Positions 1-9,676 of a stretch of 34,504 bases of DNA are shown piece by piece. Location of the stretch: assembly GCA_002455255.1 (NCBI GenBank), contig DKKL01000049.1:6609-41112 (forward strand), given 5' to 3'. This DNA comes from Candidatus Tepidiaquacellales bacterium UBA6667 (GTDB lineage: Bacteria > Bacteroidota > Ignavibacteria > Tepidaquicellales > Tepidaquicellaceae). Under the pieces are notes generated by a model. The model saw only the letters and a program-made list of their open reading frames with translations. It was not told the DNA's origin and made no database searches. Position numbers and translations under genes: made by a program. Positions within the stretch are counted from its first letter, which is position 1. Each line of letters opens with the position of its first letter.

Positions 1-39
1 ATTTGTCTAATTTCATTATATGAAAACTTAAAATATCAA

Positions 40-2508
40 ATGAGAAATTATTTAATAATTGTTTTGATTTTATTTTTAACCTCAAAGCTGTATTCTCAGT
101 CTGAAACAGCAGGACTGAGTTCAGAAAACAGCGATCAATCAAGTATATTGTTTAGTGATGGAATAATAACAGGTTTTGTTTTTGATAACTCTTCAAAAAC
201 ACCTCTTGAAGGTGTTGTTGTGCAATTGATAAACGCTATTGATTCATCTTTATACAAAGGAACAGGAACAGATGAGACGGGATTTTTCAAACTTGACCAA
301 TTAGAACAAGGCAGATACAGAATTATTGTTTCACTTGTAGGATATAACAGAAGATTTAGAAATATTAATTTCACAAATCCTGATGCCAAAATATTAAACC
401 TTGATACTATATATCTTTCAAGCGGAACAGAGACTGAAGAAATAGTTGTAGAAGGTGAAAAGTCTTTCATAGAACTTCAGGCTGACAAAAGGGTTTTTAA
501 TGTTGAGCAAAATATGAGTGTCAAAGGTGGGAATGCATTGGATGTTTTGAAAAATTTACCCGGTGTAACGGTTGATATTGATAATAACGTAAGTTTAAGA
601 GGTGGTCAAAGAATTAAATTTATGGTGAATGGAAGACCTGTTACAGGAGATGTATCAAGAATATTGGAATTTATGCCGGCTGATCAGGTTTCATCAGTTG
701 AGTTAATTACAAATCCATCAGCAAAATTTGACGCAGAAGGTTCTACCGGTGTGATAAATATTGTAATGAAAAAATATGATGATTCCGGAGTCAACGGTCA
801 GCTTAGTTTGAATGCAGGCACAAAAGATAAATATGGAACAGGTCTAAGTTTAAACTACAAAACTGGTGATTATAACTTTACCGGTTCTTATGATTTCAGA
901 CAAAGAAACAATACTTTTACAGGGTCAGTTGAGAGGAATAATTTTGTGGTTCCTTCAAATGCTCAAAGTTTTCAGAATTCCGATGGTAAGATGAGGATGG
1001 AAGGAAATAATTTCAGAGGTGAAATAGAATATATGATTTCAAAAACTGATATACTTAGTCTGGGCGGAAGATTTGAAAAAGGTACGAGGAAAAGAGGTGA
1101 AACTGATTTATTGAAAATTTTTGATTCAGGAAATAGTCTAACCGAAGATTCACGATTAAGCTCAAACGAAACCGAAAAAAGTCAGGATTGGAATGTCGGA
1201 CTAAACTATATGAAAATTTTTAAAGATAAAAAACAAAGTCTTTCCGGTGAAATAAATTTTTCCACAAGCAGGGAAAATGAAGATGAAAATAAAATAACTA
1301 ATTATTTAATTCCTGTGAACACATTAGATTTATTGAATTTATCTTATGAACAGGATAACAGAAGACAGCTAAACGTACAGTCTGACTATTCGCATCCATT
1401 AGGTGAGAATGCAAAACTCGAAACCGGTGTGAAATATAACTGGAGAGAAAACAAAGCAGATAACAGATATTTGGAATATGATTACAATTCGGCAAGTTAT
1501 GAGATTGATTCTCTTTTATCAGATAATTTTAATTTCACTGAAAATATAGCGGCTGTTTATGGAATTTATAATAATAAATTAGGAGATTTTTCTTTTAATG
1601 TAGGAGTTAGAGGTGAATATTGGAAATATGAAATAGACCAATTCAATACAAATACTCTCACTTCAAGAAACAGATATGATATATTTCCAAGTGCAACAAT
1701 TTCTCAAAAGTTAGGTGTAACAGAAGACATCTCTCTAAGCTATTCAAGAAAAGTGAGAAGACCGGGTTACAGAGAATTATCACCTACAATAAGAATGATG
1801 AATCCTATATTTTATTTTAAAGGTAATCCTGATTTAGGTCCTGAATATACAAATTCCCTTGAACTAAACTTTATAAAATATTTCAGTTCAATCAGTGTAG
1901 TCCCAAGTGTTTTTTATACATTAACGACAGATAAAATTACCAGAGTAAGTGAATTAATTGACAGCAATATTACGCAAAGTTTTGCAATTAATGCGAATCA
2001 GGAAAAATCATACGGTGGAGAATTACTTGTGAACGGAATGTTTGGGAAAGATTTTATCGTCAATGGAGCAATCAGTTATTACAAACAGGAAATTGAGTCT
2101 GATACACTCGGCACAAATTCAAACTATACATTTTCCGGCAGATTATTTGCAAATTATACTTTACCCTTTGATGCTGCTATTCAGCTGACATATTTTTATT
2201 CAGGGAAACAAATTACTCCGCAGGGAGAAATGAACGGATTTAATTCATTTGATATAGCATTAAGAAAAGATTTCTTTGATAAAAAATTATCCCTTAATCT
2301 GAAAGTCTCTGATTTACTGAATACTTCTAAATTCGGAGGCTCTATGTCAACCTCAACCTATTCACAGGTATTTAACCGACAAAGAGAATCAAGAGTGGTA
2401 ATGCTTAGTTTAACTTATAAATTCGGAACTGAAAATAAAGATCAAAACAGAAGAAGAAGACAAAGAAGTCAGGAAGAATCAAGACCTGATATGGATTTAG
2501 AATTCTAA
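40..2508 (+). CDS. TonB-dependent outer-membrane receptor (SusC/OMP beta-barrel type)
   Basis: This is an outer-membrane receptor, probably importing a ligand energised by TonB; the substrate cannot be told. Residues 1-20 form a signal peptide ending near SKLYSQ. Residues about 41-110 form a carboxypeptidase-regulatory-like beta-sandwich (GIITGFVFD, then ETGFFKLDQL and GRYRIIVSLVGY). A plug domain follows at about 160-245, with ALDVLKNLPGV, VSLRGGQ and GSTGVINIVMKK. The rest is a long barrel of alternating aromatic and polar strands. The C-terminus is unusually basic (RRRRQR) and ends DMDLEF. The 822-residue length fits the family. The start is the first ATG, directly before the signal peptide; no clear Shine-Dalgarno is visible. 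Its stop overlaps the convergent TPR gene by 4 bases. The family is known; the ligand is not. Confidence 0.9.
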   Translation: MRNYLIIVLILFLTSKLYSQSETAGLSSENSDQSSILFSDGIITGFVFDNSSKTPLEGVVVQLINAIDSSLYKGTGTDETGFFKLDQLEQGRYRIIVSLVGYNRRFRNINFTNPDAKILNLDTIYLSSGTETEEIVVEGEKSFIELQADKRVFNVEQNMSVKGGNALDVLKNLPGVTVDIDNNVSLRGGQRIKFMVNGRPVTGDVSRILEFMPADQVSSVELITNPSAKFDAEGSTGVINIVMKKYDDSGVNGQLSLNAGTKDKYGTGLSLNYKTGDYNFTGSYDFRQRNNTFTGSVERNNFVVPSNAQSFQNSDGKMRMEGNNFRGEIEYMISKTDILSLGGRFEKGTRKRGETDLLKIFDSGNSLTEDSRLSSNETEKSQDWNVGLNYMKIFKDKKQSLSGEINFSTSRENEDENKITNYLIPVNTLDLLNLSYEQDNRRQLNVQSDYSHPLGENAKLETGVKYNWRENKADNRYLEYDYNSASYEIDSLLSDNFNFTENIAAVYGIYNNKLGDFSFNVGVRGEYWKYEIDQFNTNTLTSRNRYDIFPSATISQKLGVTEDISLSYSRKVRRPGYRELSPTIRMMNPIFYFKGNPDLGPEYTNSLELNFIKYFSSISVVPSVFYTLTTDKITRVSELIDSNITQSFAINANQEKSYGGELLVNGMFGKDFIVNGAISYYKQEIESDTLGTNSNYTFSGRLFANYTLPFDAAIQLTYFYSGKQITPQGEMNGFNSFDIALRKDFFDKKLSLNLKVSDLLNTSKFGGSMSTSTYSQVFNRQRESRVVMLSLTYKFGTENKDQNRRRRQRSQEESRPDMDLEF

Positions 2509-4514
2509 TTCTTTAATTTTTTTAATGAATCCAATCTGGATTTTACAAACTCATTTGATGGGTCAGTAGAAAATATTTTTTCATAAATTTCGATTGACCC
2601 ATTTTTATTTCCCATTAATAATAATACTTCTGCTTTTCCATTAAGTGCATTAATATTTTTTCCATCCAGTTTATATGCTTCCTCAAAAGCAGCAAGTGCT
2701 TTATCAAATTCTTTTAATTCTTTATAACAAATTCCGATGTTATTCAGATAACCGGATTTTTTTGCAGGATCAAGTTCAATAAGTTTTTCAAGTATCTTTA
2801 TTGATTCGTTAAATTTCTTTTCATTATACAATTTAAATGATTCCCTTTCCTGCTTTGATATATTTGCCAACTCTTGATTCGGATTTAATTCCATATTCAA
2901 ATCATCAAGATTTTCAGGAGTATTTTTCATTACATTAAGGATATTCAGCGACTGTTTATAATTTGGTGAAACTTGCTGTAATTTTTCAAGTTGTTCAATT
3001 GCTTCAGGAATTCTGTTTTGCATTCTGTAAATATTCGCAAGTTGAAAATATCCGTTCGGAGCTAAAGAATCTATTAAGATACCTTTTTTAATCATAATTT
3101 CAGCAGAATCATAATTTTCTTTTATTAAAAAAATTAAACCGAGATTGTGATGTGCAAGCACTGATTGCTCCCTTATCTGAATTGCACGTCTGTATCTTTT
3201 TTCTGCTTCATCATATTCTTGATTGTTTGCAAAAATATTGCCCGTATTCACAAGCAAAACACTTCCATCTTTTCCGTCAGCGGTCATATACAAAGTATCA
3301 TTGTCTTTCCATTCTTTATTTCTCTGAAAAGTCATAAATCCAAAAATCAGAGTTATAATCAATATAACGCTAATAATTATTTTTTGATTTTTTTCATTTA
3401 TGAATTTTACAATGAAAAAACAAACAAGTATAGAAATTACAATTGATGTCAGATATAAAAATCTTTCCGCCATGAAATTCATTGTCGGAATAATATTCAT
3501 CACCGGTAAAAGCGAAATGAAAAAGAATAGAATACAAAAGCTAACCGCAGGGAATTCTTTTCTGAAACGGAATGCGAAATAAATCAGCCCTGCAATAAAA
3601 ATGACTGAGAATATTACATTGAATTCAAAAAATGAATAAGAATCAGGCAAATAACCATTGTAATGATATAGCAATGGATGAGGGTAAAACAATAGTTTGA
3701 AATATACAGGGATTGTCTTAACCATTGTAGAGAAAATAGTTACAAAATTATCACCTATAAAATACATATAACTTTCCCTGTCGGGTATATCTTTTAAAGC
3801 AAAATATCGGACAAGAAGATACAACCCTATAATAATAAAATAATAAAGATAAATCTTGAAATCAGATTTCAGCTCACCGAATGTTTTTTGCCTGAATGTA
3901 TAATCAAATAAAATTAAGATTACAGGAAGCGTAATTATCATTTCTTTTGTTATCAAACCAAAAGCAAAAAATAGAAGCGAAAAATATAAATTTGATTTTT
4001 TATCGGGTTCTGAATTTGGATACCCAGTAAACTTTATATAATATAAAAAAGACGCAAAGAAAAATATCGTAACAAACGAATCAGTTCTTCCGCTAATCCA
4101 GCTAACCGCCTCTGTATGTATTGGATGCACTGCAAACAGCAGAGTCCCGAGCAAAACGACAAGATTTACATTCTTATAGTTTGAAAATAATAACTGAAGT
4201 AATCTGAATAGGATTAATGTTGAAATTAAATGAATGAGGATATTCGTTAAATGAAAACCAAACGGATTTAATCCCCATATCGCATAATCAATATTATAAG
4301 AAGTGGAAACTATTGGTCGGTAATACTTACCTATTACTTTATGAAAACCATCTTCACCTGTAAAATATTTTGGAATATTTGAAAGTGAAGTTAAAGATAA
4401 ATTTGTCTGAACTACAGATTCATCATCAAAGACAAATTGATTTTCAAGTGAATTAAAATAAACTGCAAATGTAACTAACGCAATTATTAAGTAATTTAAT
4501 ATATTATTTTTCAA
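2505..4514 (-). CDS. TMTC-like polytopic membrane protein with C-terminal TPR repeats
   Basis: The N-terminal 410 or so residues form about ten to twelve hydrophobic helices and resemble the glycosyltransferase-C-like membrane part of TMTC proteins. Early landmarks are FVFDDESVVQTN and YYRPIVSTSYNIDYAIWGLNPFGFHLTNI, split here by the text limit as YYRPIVSTSYNID plus NPFGFHLTNI, and later HPIHTEAVSWISGRTD. Residues about 420-669 are tetratricopeptide repeats (for example AHHNLGLIFLIKENYDSAE and GYLNNIGICYKELKEFDKAL). Members of this fold are dolichyl/polyprenyl-phosphate mannosyltransferases in eukaryotes; the bacterial substrate is unknown. The start codon is TTG, directly before the first membrane helix with no ATG nearby. 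It lies 11 bases downstream of the lamin-tail gene, so the two are probably cotranscribed. The role could be glycosylation of an envelope protein, but that is inference. Confidence 0.8.
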   Translation of the reverse strand: MKNNILNYLIIALVTFAVYFNSLENQFVFDDESVVQTNLSLTSLSNIPKYFTGEDGFHKVIGKYYRPIVSTSYNIDYAIWGLNPFGFHLTNILIHLISTLILFRLLQLLFSNYKNVNLVVLLGTLLFAVHPIHTEAVSWISGRTDSFVTIFFFASFLYYIKFTGYPNSEPDKKSNLYFSLLFFAFGLITKEMIITLPVILILFDYTFRQKTFGELKSDFKIYLYYFIIIGLYLLVRYFALKDIPDRESYMYFIGDNFVTIFSTMVKTIPVYFKLLFYPHPLLYHYNGYLPDSYSFFEFNVIFSVIFIAGLIYFAFRFRKEFPAVSFCILFFFISLLPVMNIIPTMNFMAERFLYLTSIVISILVCFFIVKFINEKNQKIIISVILIITLIFGFMTFQRNKEWKDNDTLYMTADGKDGSVLLVNTGNIFANNQEYDEAEKRYRRAIQIREQSVLAHHNLGLIFLIKENYDSAEIMIKKGILIDSLAPNGYFQLANIYRMQNRIPEAIEQLEKLQQVSPNYKQSLNILNVMKNTPENLDDLNMELNPNQELANISKQERESFKLYNEKKFNESIKILEKLIELDPAKKSGYLNNIGICYKELKEFDKALAAFEEAYKLDGKNINALNGKAEVLLLMGNKNGSIEIYEKIFSTDPSNEFVKSRLDSLKKLKN

Positions 4515-4525
4515 AAAATTTTAGT

Positions 4526-6739
4526 TTAAAGTTTAACCGCAACCACAACTGTAGATTTAGCAGTTTCAATAACACCACCTGAATCATTTATAGCTTCCAA
4601 AAAAACAACATAAATCCCGATTCTTAATCTTTGACCGTCATCACCAAGTCCGTTAAAAATTATGTTTCCATCAGCACCTGATGATTGATTATTTAGCAAA
4701 GTTCTCACAAGTCTTCCTTTTGTATCATAAATTTTTGCTCTAACCTGTGCAAACCTTGATTTAAGTTTATATGATATAATCGTATTTTCTTCAAAACCAT
4801 CACCATCAGGCGAAAACGGATTTGGAGAAATTGTTATCGTTGTATTTTCATTTGGGATATCAAGATAAATACTGTTTCGATTACAGGGGGTTCCGCCTAA
4901 AATATCTGTTGATGAGCTCCAGTTACTCGCATCATTTGAGGGGAAAAGCGGATTAATTCTCTCAAGAGAATATCCTTTGGTACTTGATAAATTTGAGTTA
5001 TGCCAACTGCTTTTATAATATACACTGTCAATTAAATTATTTTTCGCATCATAAATTTTCAATGGTTCACCTTCGTTACTTAAACTAAAAGAAGTCTCTG
5101 AAATCACAAGAGATTGATTAACATTCAGATTTCTGAGATAAGGGAAACGGTTTAAAATTGTTGAGTCTGATGAAATTACTAAATAAGAATTTGGCTTAAA
5201 CAAAAATTCGCACGTATCAGTTACGTTTATAAAAGTGCTTGATTCATTGAATTTCCAACCGGTTAATTTAATATCAAAGTTTCTAACATTATATAATTCA
5301 ATCCACTCGGCATTCCCCGTTAATGGATCATACATAATTTCATTTATTACAACATCTCCGGGATTATAAGAAATTATACTTCTTATAGAATTTTCAGCAT
5401 TTGGTGTTGAGAAATAACACGAAACTGAAGTTCCCCAGTTTGCTGAATCATTTGATAATCCGTCAGGATTAATTCTTTCAAGCGAATAACGACTACTACC
5501 GCCCCAAGACGAACGGTAACTTACAGAATCTTCTGTAACGCTGTTTGGATTTATCAATATCAGGTCATCCGCACTGTTGTTTAAAGTACTCCAGGAAGTT
5601 TGAATCAAATTACCGGATAACTGTGGATGAACTTGCCTTACGGATGCTGAATCTTCACATATTACTACATAAGAGTCCGGCTGAACAAATATGTTTTGAG
5701 TTGTTATCGTTCTCAATGTTGAAGTTGCATCTTTCCATTTCCAGTTTGCAAGACTTACCGGCTTATCAGTTGTATTTATCAATTCAAACCATTCTCTTTC
5801 CGGTGATACCGGAGCATACATAATCTCATTTATTTTTAATCCTGTTGATATGATAATCCCACCTATACTTATCCTTCTGACAAGTTTATTATTCAAAGTA
5901 TCTTCATCTTGAGGAAACAAAATTTTACCAATAAATTGTTTTGTTCCGCTGTCCGATGCGTAGCGAGTAAATGTGTAATTAACCGAATCGCCACTGTTGA
6001 ATGAATTTATTAAAAAAGAACCTATTAATTCATCAACATAACCAACACTGTCAAAATTTAAATCGTTGTATATCTCCAGCAAAACATTATTTGCCGTATT
6101 CAACCCTCTGTTTTTAATTGTAAAATTAAACTTTAACGAATCCCCTACTTGAGGATTTGAAGGTGTGATTTCGAATTTAGTTAAAGCAATGTCATAAGCA
6201 AGAGGAGTAAGTGAATTTTGAAATGCCGGTGTCGCTTTTAATATATTAACAGAAGAACCCCAGTTAGATTGCTGATTTGATAAACCTGAAGGATTTATTC
6301 TCTCAAGGGAAAAATTGTTTGAACCACCCCATGAAGTTGAATAATTAACCGAATCAATTCTTACGTTTGACGAATCAAACAGTATAACATTATCACCACC
6401 CGTATTATTCAATGCACTCCACGGTGTTTGAATGAACTTTCCTGACAAGTTAAGAGTATTATAAAGTGTTTTAAGTTTAACGGAATCCTGACAGAGAATT
6501 AAAAAACCTCTTGCCGGAATAGTTAGGTTTTGTGTGGTTATTGTTCTGATAGTGGCAGTGGCATCTTTCCATTTCCAGTTTCTTAAAGAAACAGAATTGT
6601 CAGAGTTATTATATATTTCAAACCATTCATTAGTAGCATCCTGAGGTGCATACATAATTTCATTTATTACAACTTGTGAATTAATAGATACAGAAAAGCA
6701 AAAGAGTAATAAAAATATGGAAAGAAACCTTTTAATCAA
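4526..6739 (-). CDS. Secreted lamin-tail-domain protein with CARDB and FlgD-like C-terminal domain
   Basis: A signal peptide (residues about 1-21, MIKRFLSIFLLLFCFSVS) precedes three lamin-tail domains. Each opens with a copy of (V/L)xINEIMYxP: VVINEIMYAP near residue 23, LKINEIMYAP near 300 and VVINEIMYDP near 465. Each continues with EW(F/I)E(L/I), then a W-K-(W/F) turn, then a serine-rich end containing SLERINP. Between the first and second copies lies a CARDB-like adhesion fold (YDIALTKFEITPSNPQVGDS). The last 95 or so residues are FlgD-Ig-like, with SPNPFSPDGDGFEEN and IYDTKGRLVRTL, a type used as a C-terminal anchoring or secretion module in this phylum. It is probably an extracellular structural or nuclease-associated surface protein; no catalytic residues are seen. 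The start is TTG, supported by the signal peptide. The TMTC-like gene follows after 11 bases. Confidence 0.85.
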   Translation of the reverse strand: MIKRFLSIFLLLFCFSVSINSQVVINEIMYAPQDATNEWFEIYNNSDNSVSLRNWKWKDATATIRTITTQNLTIPARGFLILCQDSVKLKTLYNTLNLSGKFIQTPWSALNNTGGDNVILFDSSNVRIDSVNYSTSWGGSNNFSLERINPSGLSNQQSNWGSSVNILKATPAFQNSLTPLAYDIALTKFEITPSNPQVGDSLKFNFTIKNRGLNTANNVLLEIYNDLNFDSVGYVDELIGSFLINSFNSGDSVNYTFTRYASDSGTKQFIGKILFPQDEDTLNNKLVRRISIGGIIISTGLKINEIMYAPVSPEREWFELINTTDKPVSLANWKWKDATSTLRTITTQNIFVQPDSYVVICEDSASVRQVHPQLSGNLIQTSWSTLNNSADDLILINPNSVTEDSVSYRSSWGGSSRYSLERINPDGLSNDSANWGTSVSCYFSTPNAENSIRSIISYNPGDVVINEIMYDPLTGNAEWIELYNVRNFDIKLTGWKFNESSTFINVTDTCEFLFKPNSYLVISSDSTILNRFPYLRNLNVNQSLVISETSFSLSNEGEPLKIYDAKNNLIDSVYYKSSWHNSNLSSTKGYSLERINPLFPSNDASNWSSSTDILGGTPCNRNSIYLDIPNENTTITISPNPFSPDGDGFEENTIISYKLKSRFAQVRAKIYDTKGRLVRTLLNNQSSGADGNIIFNGLGDDGQRLRIGIYVVFLEAINDSGGVIETAKSTVVVAVKL

Positions 6740-6810
6740 TTGTTTTTATATTGATGTCTTTGAGGATAATTTGCAATTTAACATATAAAATTAAAAAATA
6801 ACATTTATTT

Positions 6811-7665
6811 ATGAAGAAATTTTTAATTCTGTTTTTAATAATTTTTGCTTTTGCCGGTTCTTCTTTTTCTCAGGATAAATTTGCTATCGCACGAATTTGG
6901 ACACCTGTTTTGAATACAGATGATTTTGAAAGTGTATTTGGTGGTAAATCAGGAACAAAAGTTAAACTTGACGGAAAAGGTTTAATAAGGGAAATGGAAT
7001 TTATTGCGTTCCCAAATACGGTCTTTAATATAGTGAACACTATTCCAAAAAATGGTTACGATATTTATGAAGTTACAACAGAAGATTATCCTTACACAAG
7101 CACAAAACTTTATATTGACAGCAGATTTGTAAATTTGACAGATACCAAAATTCAAGACAGAGAAAGATTACTTCCGCAGAAAGAAATTATTCTTGAAAAT
7201 CTGAAACTTATGGAAGGATATCCTTATATGTGGGGTGGAAATGTTGCAGATGGAATTAGTGAAATGATGGAGTATTACAAACCAGCAAAAGAATTGACAA
7301 ACAGAACTGAAGAACTTTGGAAACTGAAAGGTGTGGACTGTTCAGGATTAATTTATCAGGCAACAAACGGAAATACACCGAGAAATACTTCATCACTTGT
7401 AAACTATGGAAATCCTGTTGAAATAAATGGTTTAAGTGCAAAAGAGATTGCAGAAAAACTTCAGCCATTGGATTTAATAGTTTGGTCAGGGCATGTAGTT
7501 ATTGTCCTTGATGAAAATACTGCTATCGAAAGCACACCTGCCGAAGGTGTTAACAAAACTGATTTAGTCGCGAGATTGAAATCTATTTTGATTGAAAGAA
7601 AAGCAGTTGACGATTGGAATTCCACTTCCGGAAAAAGATTTGTTATAAGAAGATGGGTTGAATAA
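6811..7665 (+). CDS. NlpC/P60 family cell-wall hydrolase, secreted
   Basis: This is a 284-residue exported protein, probably a cysteine peptidase that cleaves peptidoglycan stem peptides. The signal peptide is residues 1-20 (MKKFLILFLIIFAFAGSSFS). The N-terminal half is a small beta-rich region that could be SH3-like, with YIDSRFVNLTD. The catalytic domain begins at GYPYMWGGN (137-144). The nucleophile is C177 in VDCSGL and the catalytic histidine is H228 in WSGHVVIVLDE, followed by AIESTP. An insertion between the YMWGG and DCSGL motifs (about residues 145-172, NVADGISEMM onward) is longer than in many family members. It stands alone on the plus strand, divergent from the lamin-tail gene, and ends at a strong hairpin terminator. 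The family call is firm; the exact bond cut is not known. Confidence 0.85.
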   Translation: MKKFLILFLIIFAFAGSSFSQDKFAIARIWTPVLNTDDFESVFGGKSGTKVKLDGKGLIREMEFIAFPNTVFNIVNTIPKNGYDIYEVTTEDYPYTSTKLYIDSRFVNLTDTKIQDRERLLPQKEIILENLKLMEGYPYMWGGNVADGISEMMEYYKPAKELTNRTEELWKLKGVDCSGLIYQATNGNTPRNTSSLVNYGNPVEINGLSAKEIAEKLQPLDLIVWSGHVVIVLDENTAIESTPAEGVNKTDLVARLKSILIERKAVDDWNSTSGKRFVIRRWVE

Positions 7666-7690
7666 TATTTAAATTATTTTAAGCATAAAA

Positions 7691-7722
7691 AAACCTGTTA
7701 AGTTTTCCTTAACAGGTTTTTT
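7691..7722. terminator. Bidirectional intrinsic terminator between nlpC-like and BI-1 genes
   Basis: A perfect 12-bp stem (AAACCTGTTAAG at 7691-7702, CTTAACAGGTTT at 7708-7719) encloses the 5-base loop TTTTC. T-rich DNA follows on the plus strand and A-rich DNA precedes it, so it can stop transcription from both convergent genes. Confidence 0.85.
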
Positions 7723-7730
7723 ATTGGAAA

Positions 7731-8468
7731 TTATTTTCTATCTCCCATTATTCTTAACAGGAATAAAAACAGATTTATAAAATCAAGATACAGCATTAAT
7801 GCACCGAATATAGAAGCTTTCTTTCCATCTTCGGAATTTGCATCAACCGACATTGCCATTTGTTTTATCTTTTGAGTGTCATACGCAGTCAATCCAACGA
7901 ATATTAAAACACCAGCATAAGAAATAATCCAATCAAGCGTAGAACTGTTGAGAAATATATTTACAACTGATGCAAGTATAAGCCCTATCAATCCCATAAA
8001 TAAAAAAGTCCCAAACTTAGACAAATCCATTTTGGTTATGTAACCAAAAACGCTGACGCTCAGAAACATTCCTGCACAAACGAAAAATGTCGCTGCAATA
8101 GATGTCCCTGTATAAAGAATAAATACAGTTGATAAAGTTACACCGGTTATTGCCGAGTATAATAGAAATGCTCCAAAGGCAACTATGGAAGGTATTTTCT
8201 TTAATGCAAATGATAACAGCAATACTAAACCCAACTGTAAAATTATCAGAAAGATTAATGCAAATGTGTTCGTCTGAAAAAATACAAACAATTCAGACTC
8301 ACCAAAGTATGCAACTAATCCGTATGCAACAGCTCCCGTGATAGCCAAGCCCATTGCCATCCAGTTATAAACATTAAACAGGAATGACTTTGAAACTGCC
8401 GATTCACTTCCGGATACAGCACCTGGTGCGACTTGATAGCGCTGCATATTAAAGTCGTTTTGATTCAT
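7731..8468 (-). CDS. Bax inhibitor-1/YccA family membrane protein
   Basis: This 245-residue integral membrane protein has about seven hydrophobic helices starting near residue 30 (FLFNVYNWMAMGLAITGAVA). Family hallmarks are the early YNWMAMGL segment and the late segment FVGLTAYDTQKIKQMA, followed by the acidic C-terminal helix ALMLYLDFINLFLFLLRI. Bacterial relatives are pH-sensitive calcium-leak channels or regulators of membrane proteases; which applies here cannot be told. The start is an ATG with a polar, glutamine-rich N-terminus. It lies 32 bases downstream of the DinB-type gene on the same strand and probably shares its transcript, ending at the hairpin downstream. Confidence 0.9.
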   Translation of the reverse strand: MNQNDFNMQRYQVAPGAVSGSESAVSKSFLFNVYNWMAMGLAITGAVAYGLVAYFGESELFVFFQTNTFALIFLIILQLGLVLLLSFALKKIPSIVAFGAFLLYSAITGVTLSTVFILYTGTSIAATFFVCAGMFLSVSVFGYITKMDLSKFGTFLFMGLIGLILASVVNIFLNSSTLDWIISYAGVLIFVGLTAYDTQKIKQMAMSVDANSEDGKKASIFGALMLYLDFINLFLFLLRIMGDRK

Positions 8469-8500
8469 ATTATTTTATTAAGTTTTTAATTTTAAATTTT

Positions 8501-9004
8501 TTATTCCAATGCAGGCATTCCCATTGCTTCCCATTCTTCTTTTGCAGGACCGTAAATTCCCGAAACTTTTAATCCTGCCTGCCTCATTAATACCGTCATT
8601 TGTCCTCTGTGATGAGTCTGGTGAAGTAACAAATAAATTAATGTTTGTCCTTTTTTCCAAACTTCACCATACATATTATCTTCACTATTATTTAACATCT
8701 CATCAGTCCAGTTTTGTTTCAAATTTTCTATCAAGCTGTCTGATGCTTTTTTATAATCTTCGGCAATTTCTTTAACTGTATTTGGGACAGGTTCTTTATA
8801 ATCTTTTCCATCCACTTTCAATCCTGTCAAGTCCATCATTTCTACAATTGTTTTGCTCAAGTGATCTGCGAGAAATGCCAACGACCTGCCATCAGGAGTA
8901 ATTTTTTGGTTAAGTGATTCGTCAGTGCACATATTTATCAATTTCAAAGTTCCTTCTGACTCATAAGCCCAGTCTCTGTAAAAATCTTCTAATTTTCTAT
9001 ACAT
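8501..9004 (-). CDS. DinB-like four-helix-bundle protein
   Basis: This 167-residue protein has the DinB/YfiT layout of four helices with a conserved metal-binding histidine triad: H48 (LADHLSK), H128 and H132 (LLHQTHHRGQ). The C-terminal HHRGQMTVLMRQAGL is typical of the family. Members are metal-dependent enzymes such as thiol transferases or hydrolases, or damage-inducible proteins of unknown function; the substrate here is not predictable. The C-terminus mentions no second domain. The gene leads the small operon containing the BI-1 protein. Confidence 0.85.
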   Translation of the reverse strand: MYRKLEDFYRDWAYESEGTLKLINMCTDESLNQKITPDGRSLAFLADHLSKTIVEMMDLTGLKVDGKDYKEPVPNTVKEIAEDYKKASDSLIENLKQNWTDEMLNNSEDNMYGEVWKKGQTLIYLLLHQTHHRGQMTVLMRQAGLKVSGIYGPAKEEWEAMGMPALE

Positions 9005-9111
9005 TTTATATATTTTAACTTTAAATTATATAAATATACAATTTTTTAAAACTCATAAAAAAGAATATTTAATGGAATTTTTTTTAAATTAGGATTAATT
9101 TAATTTTCATT

Positions 9112-9675
9112 ATGCAAAGAATTCCAAAAAAATTTTTTACTGAAAAGGAGTATCTCGAGTTTGAAAGAAATTCAGATACAAAACATGAATTTTATAAAGG
9201 GGAAATTTTTGATTTAGCAGGTGCAAGTTATAATCATGGAATAATTAATTTTAATATAACAGGTATTTTACATAAGAAGTTAAGTAAAAATTGTAAAGCA
9301 ATTTCATCAGATTTAAAAGTATTCATTAAATCAAACACATTATTTACATATCCCGATATATCTATTATATGTGATAAAACTGAATTCCTTGACAACAAAA
9401 AAGACACCATCACCAACCCAAAAGTTATTTTTGAAATCTTATCCCCTTCCACAGAAGATTACGATAAAAATCAAAAGTTTGAATTATATAAAGGTCTAAA
9501 TTCTCTTGAAGAATATATTCTTATCTATCAAAATGAATTTAAAACGGAAAGTTTCTTCAAATCCGAAAACTGGCAAAAAACAGGTTACGAAGGGCTTGGG
9601 GCTGATTTAAAAATCAAATCTCTGGGACTCGAGTTAAGGCTTAAAGAAATTTACGACGGAATAGAAATTAAATAA
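9112..9675 (+). CDS. Uma2 family (DUF820) PD-(D/E)XK nuclease-like protein
   Basis: This is a 187-residue single-domain protein of the Uma2 superfamily, predicted to fold as a restriction-endonuclease-like nuclease. Visible family landmarks are FTEKEYLEFER, HEFYKGEIFDLAGAS (E31), the acidic site TYPDISIICDK (D82), and VIFEILSPST (E108) followed by D116/D118 and K122 in EDYDKNQKFELYK. These make up a plausible D/E/K site. No partner gene is present; it stands alone on the plus strand and ends one base before the convergent guaB stop. Such genes are very abundant in cyanobacteria and Chloroflexi and scattered in this phylum. The biological role is unknown. Confidence 0.85.
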   Translation: MQRIPKKFFTEKEYLEFERNSDTKHEFYKGEIFDLAGASYNHGIINFNITGILHKKLSKNCKAISSDLKVFIKSNTLFTYPDISIICDKTEFLDNKKDTITNPKVIFEILSPSTEDYDKNQKFELYKGLNSLEEYILIYQNEFKTESFFKSENWQKTGYEGLGADLKIKSLGLELRLKEIYDGIEIK

Positions 9676-9676
9676 T

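Noticed and set aside
3165..3446. Plus-strand frame inside the TPR membrane gene
   Set aside because: No recognisable product; it is the antisense of the strong minus-strand coding frame.
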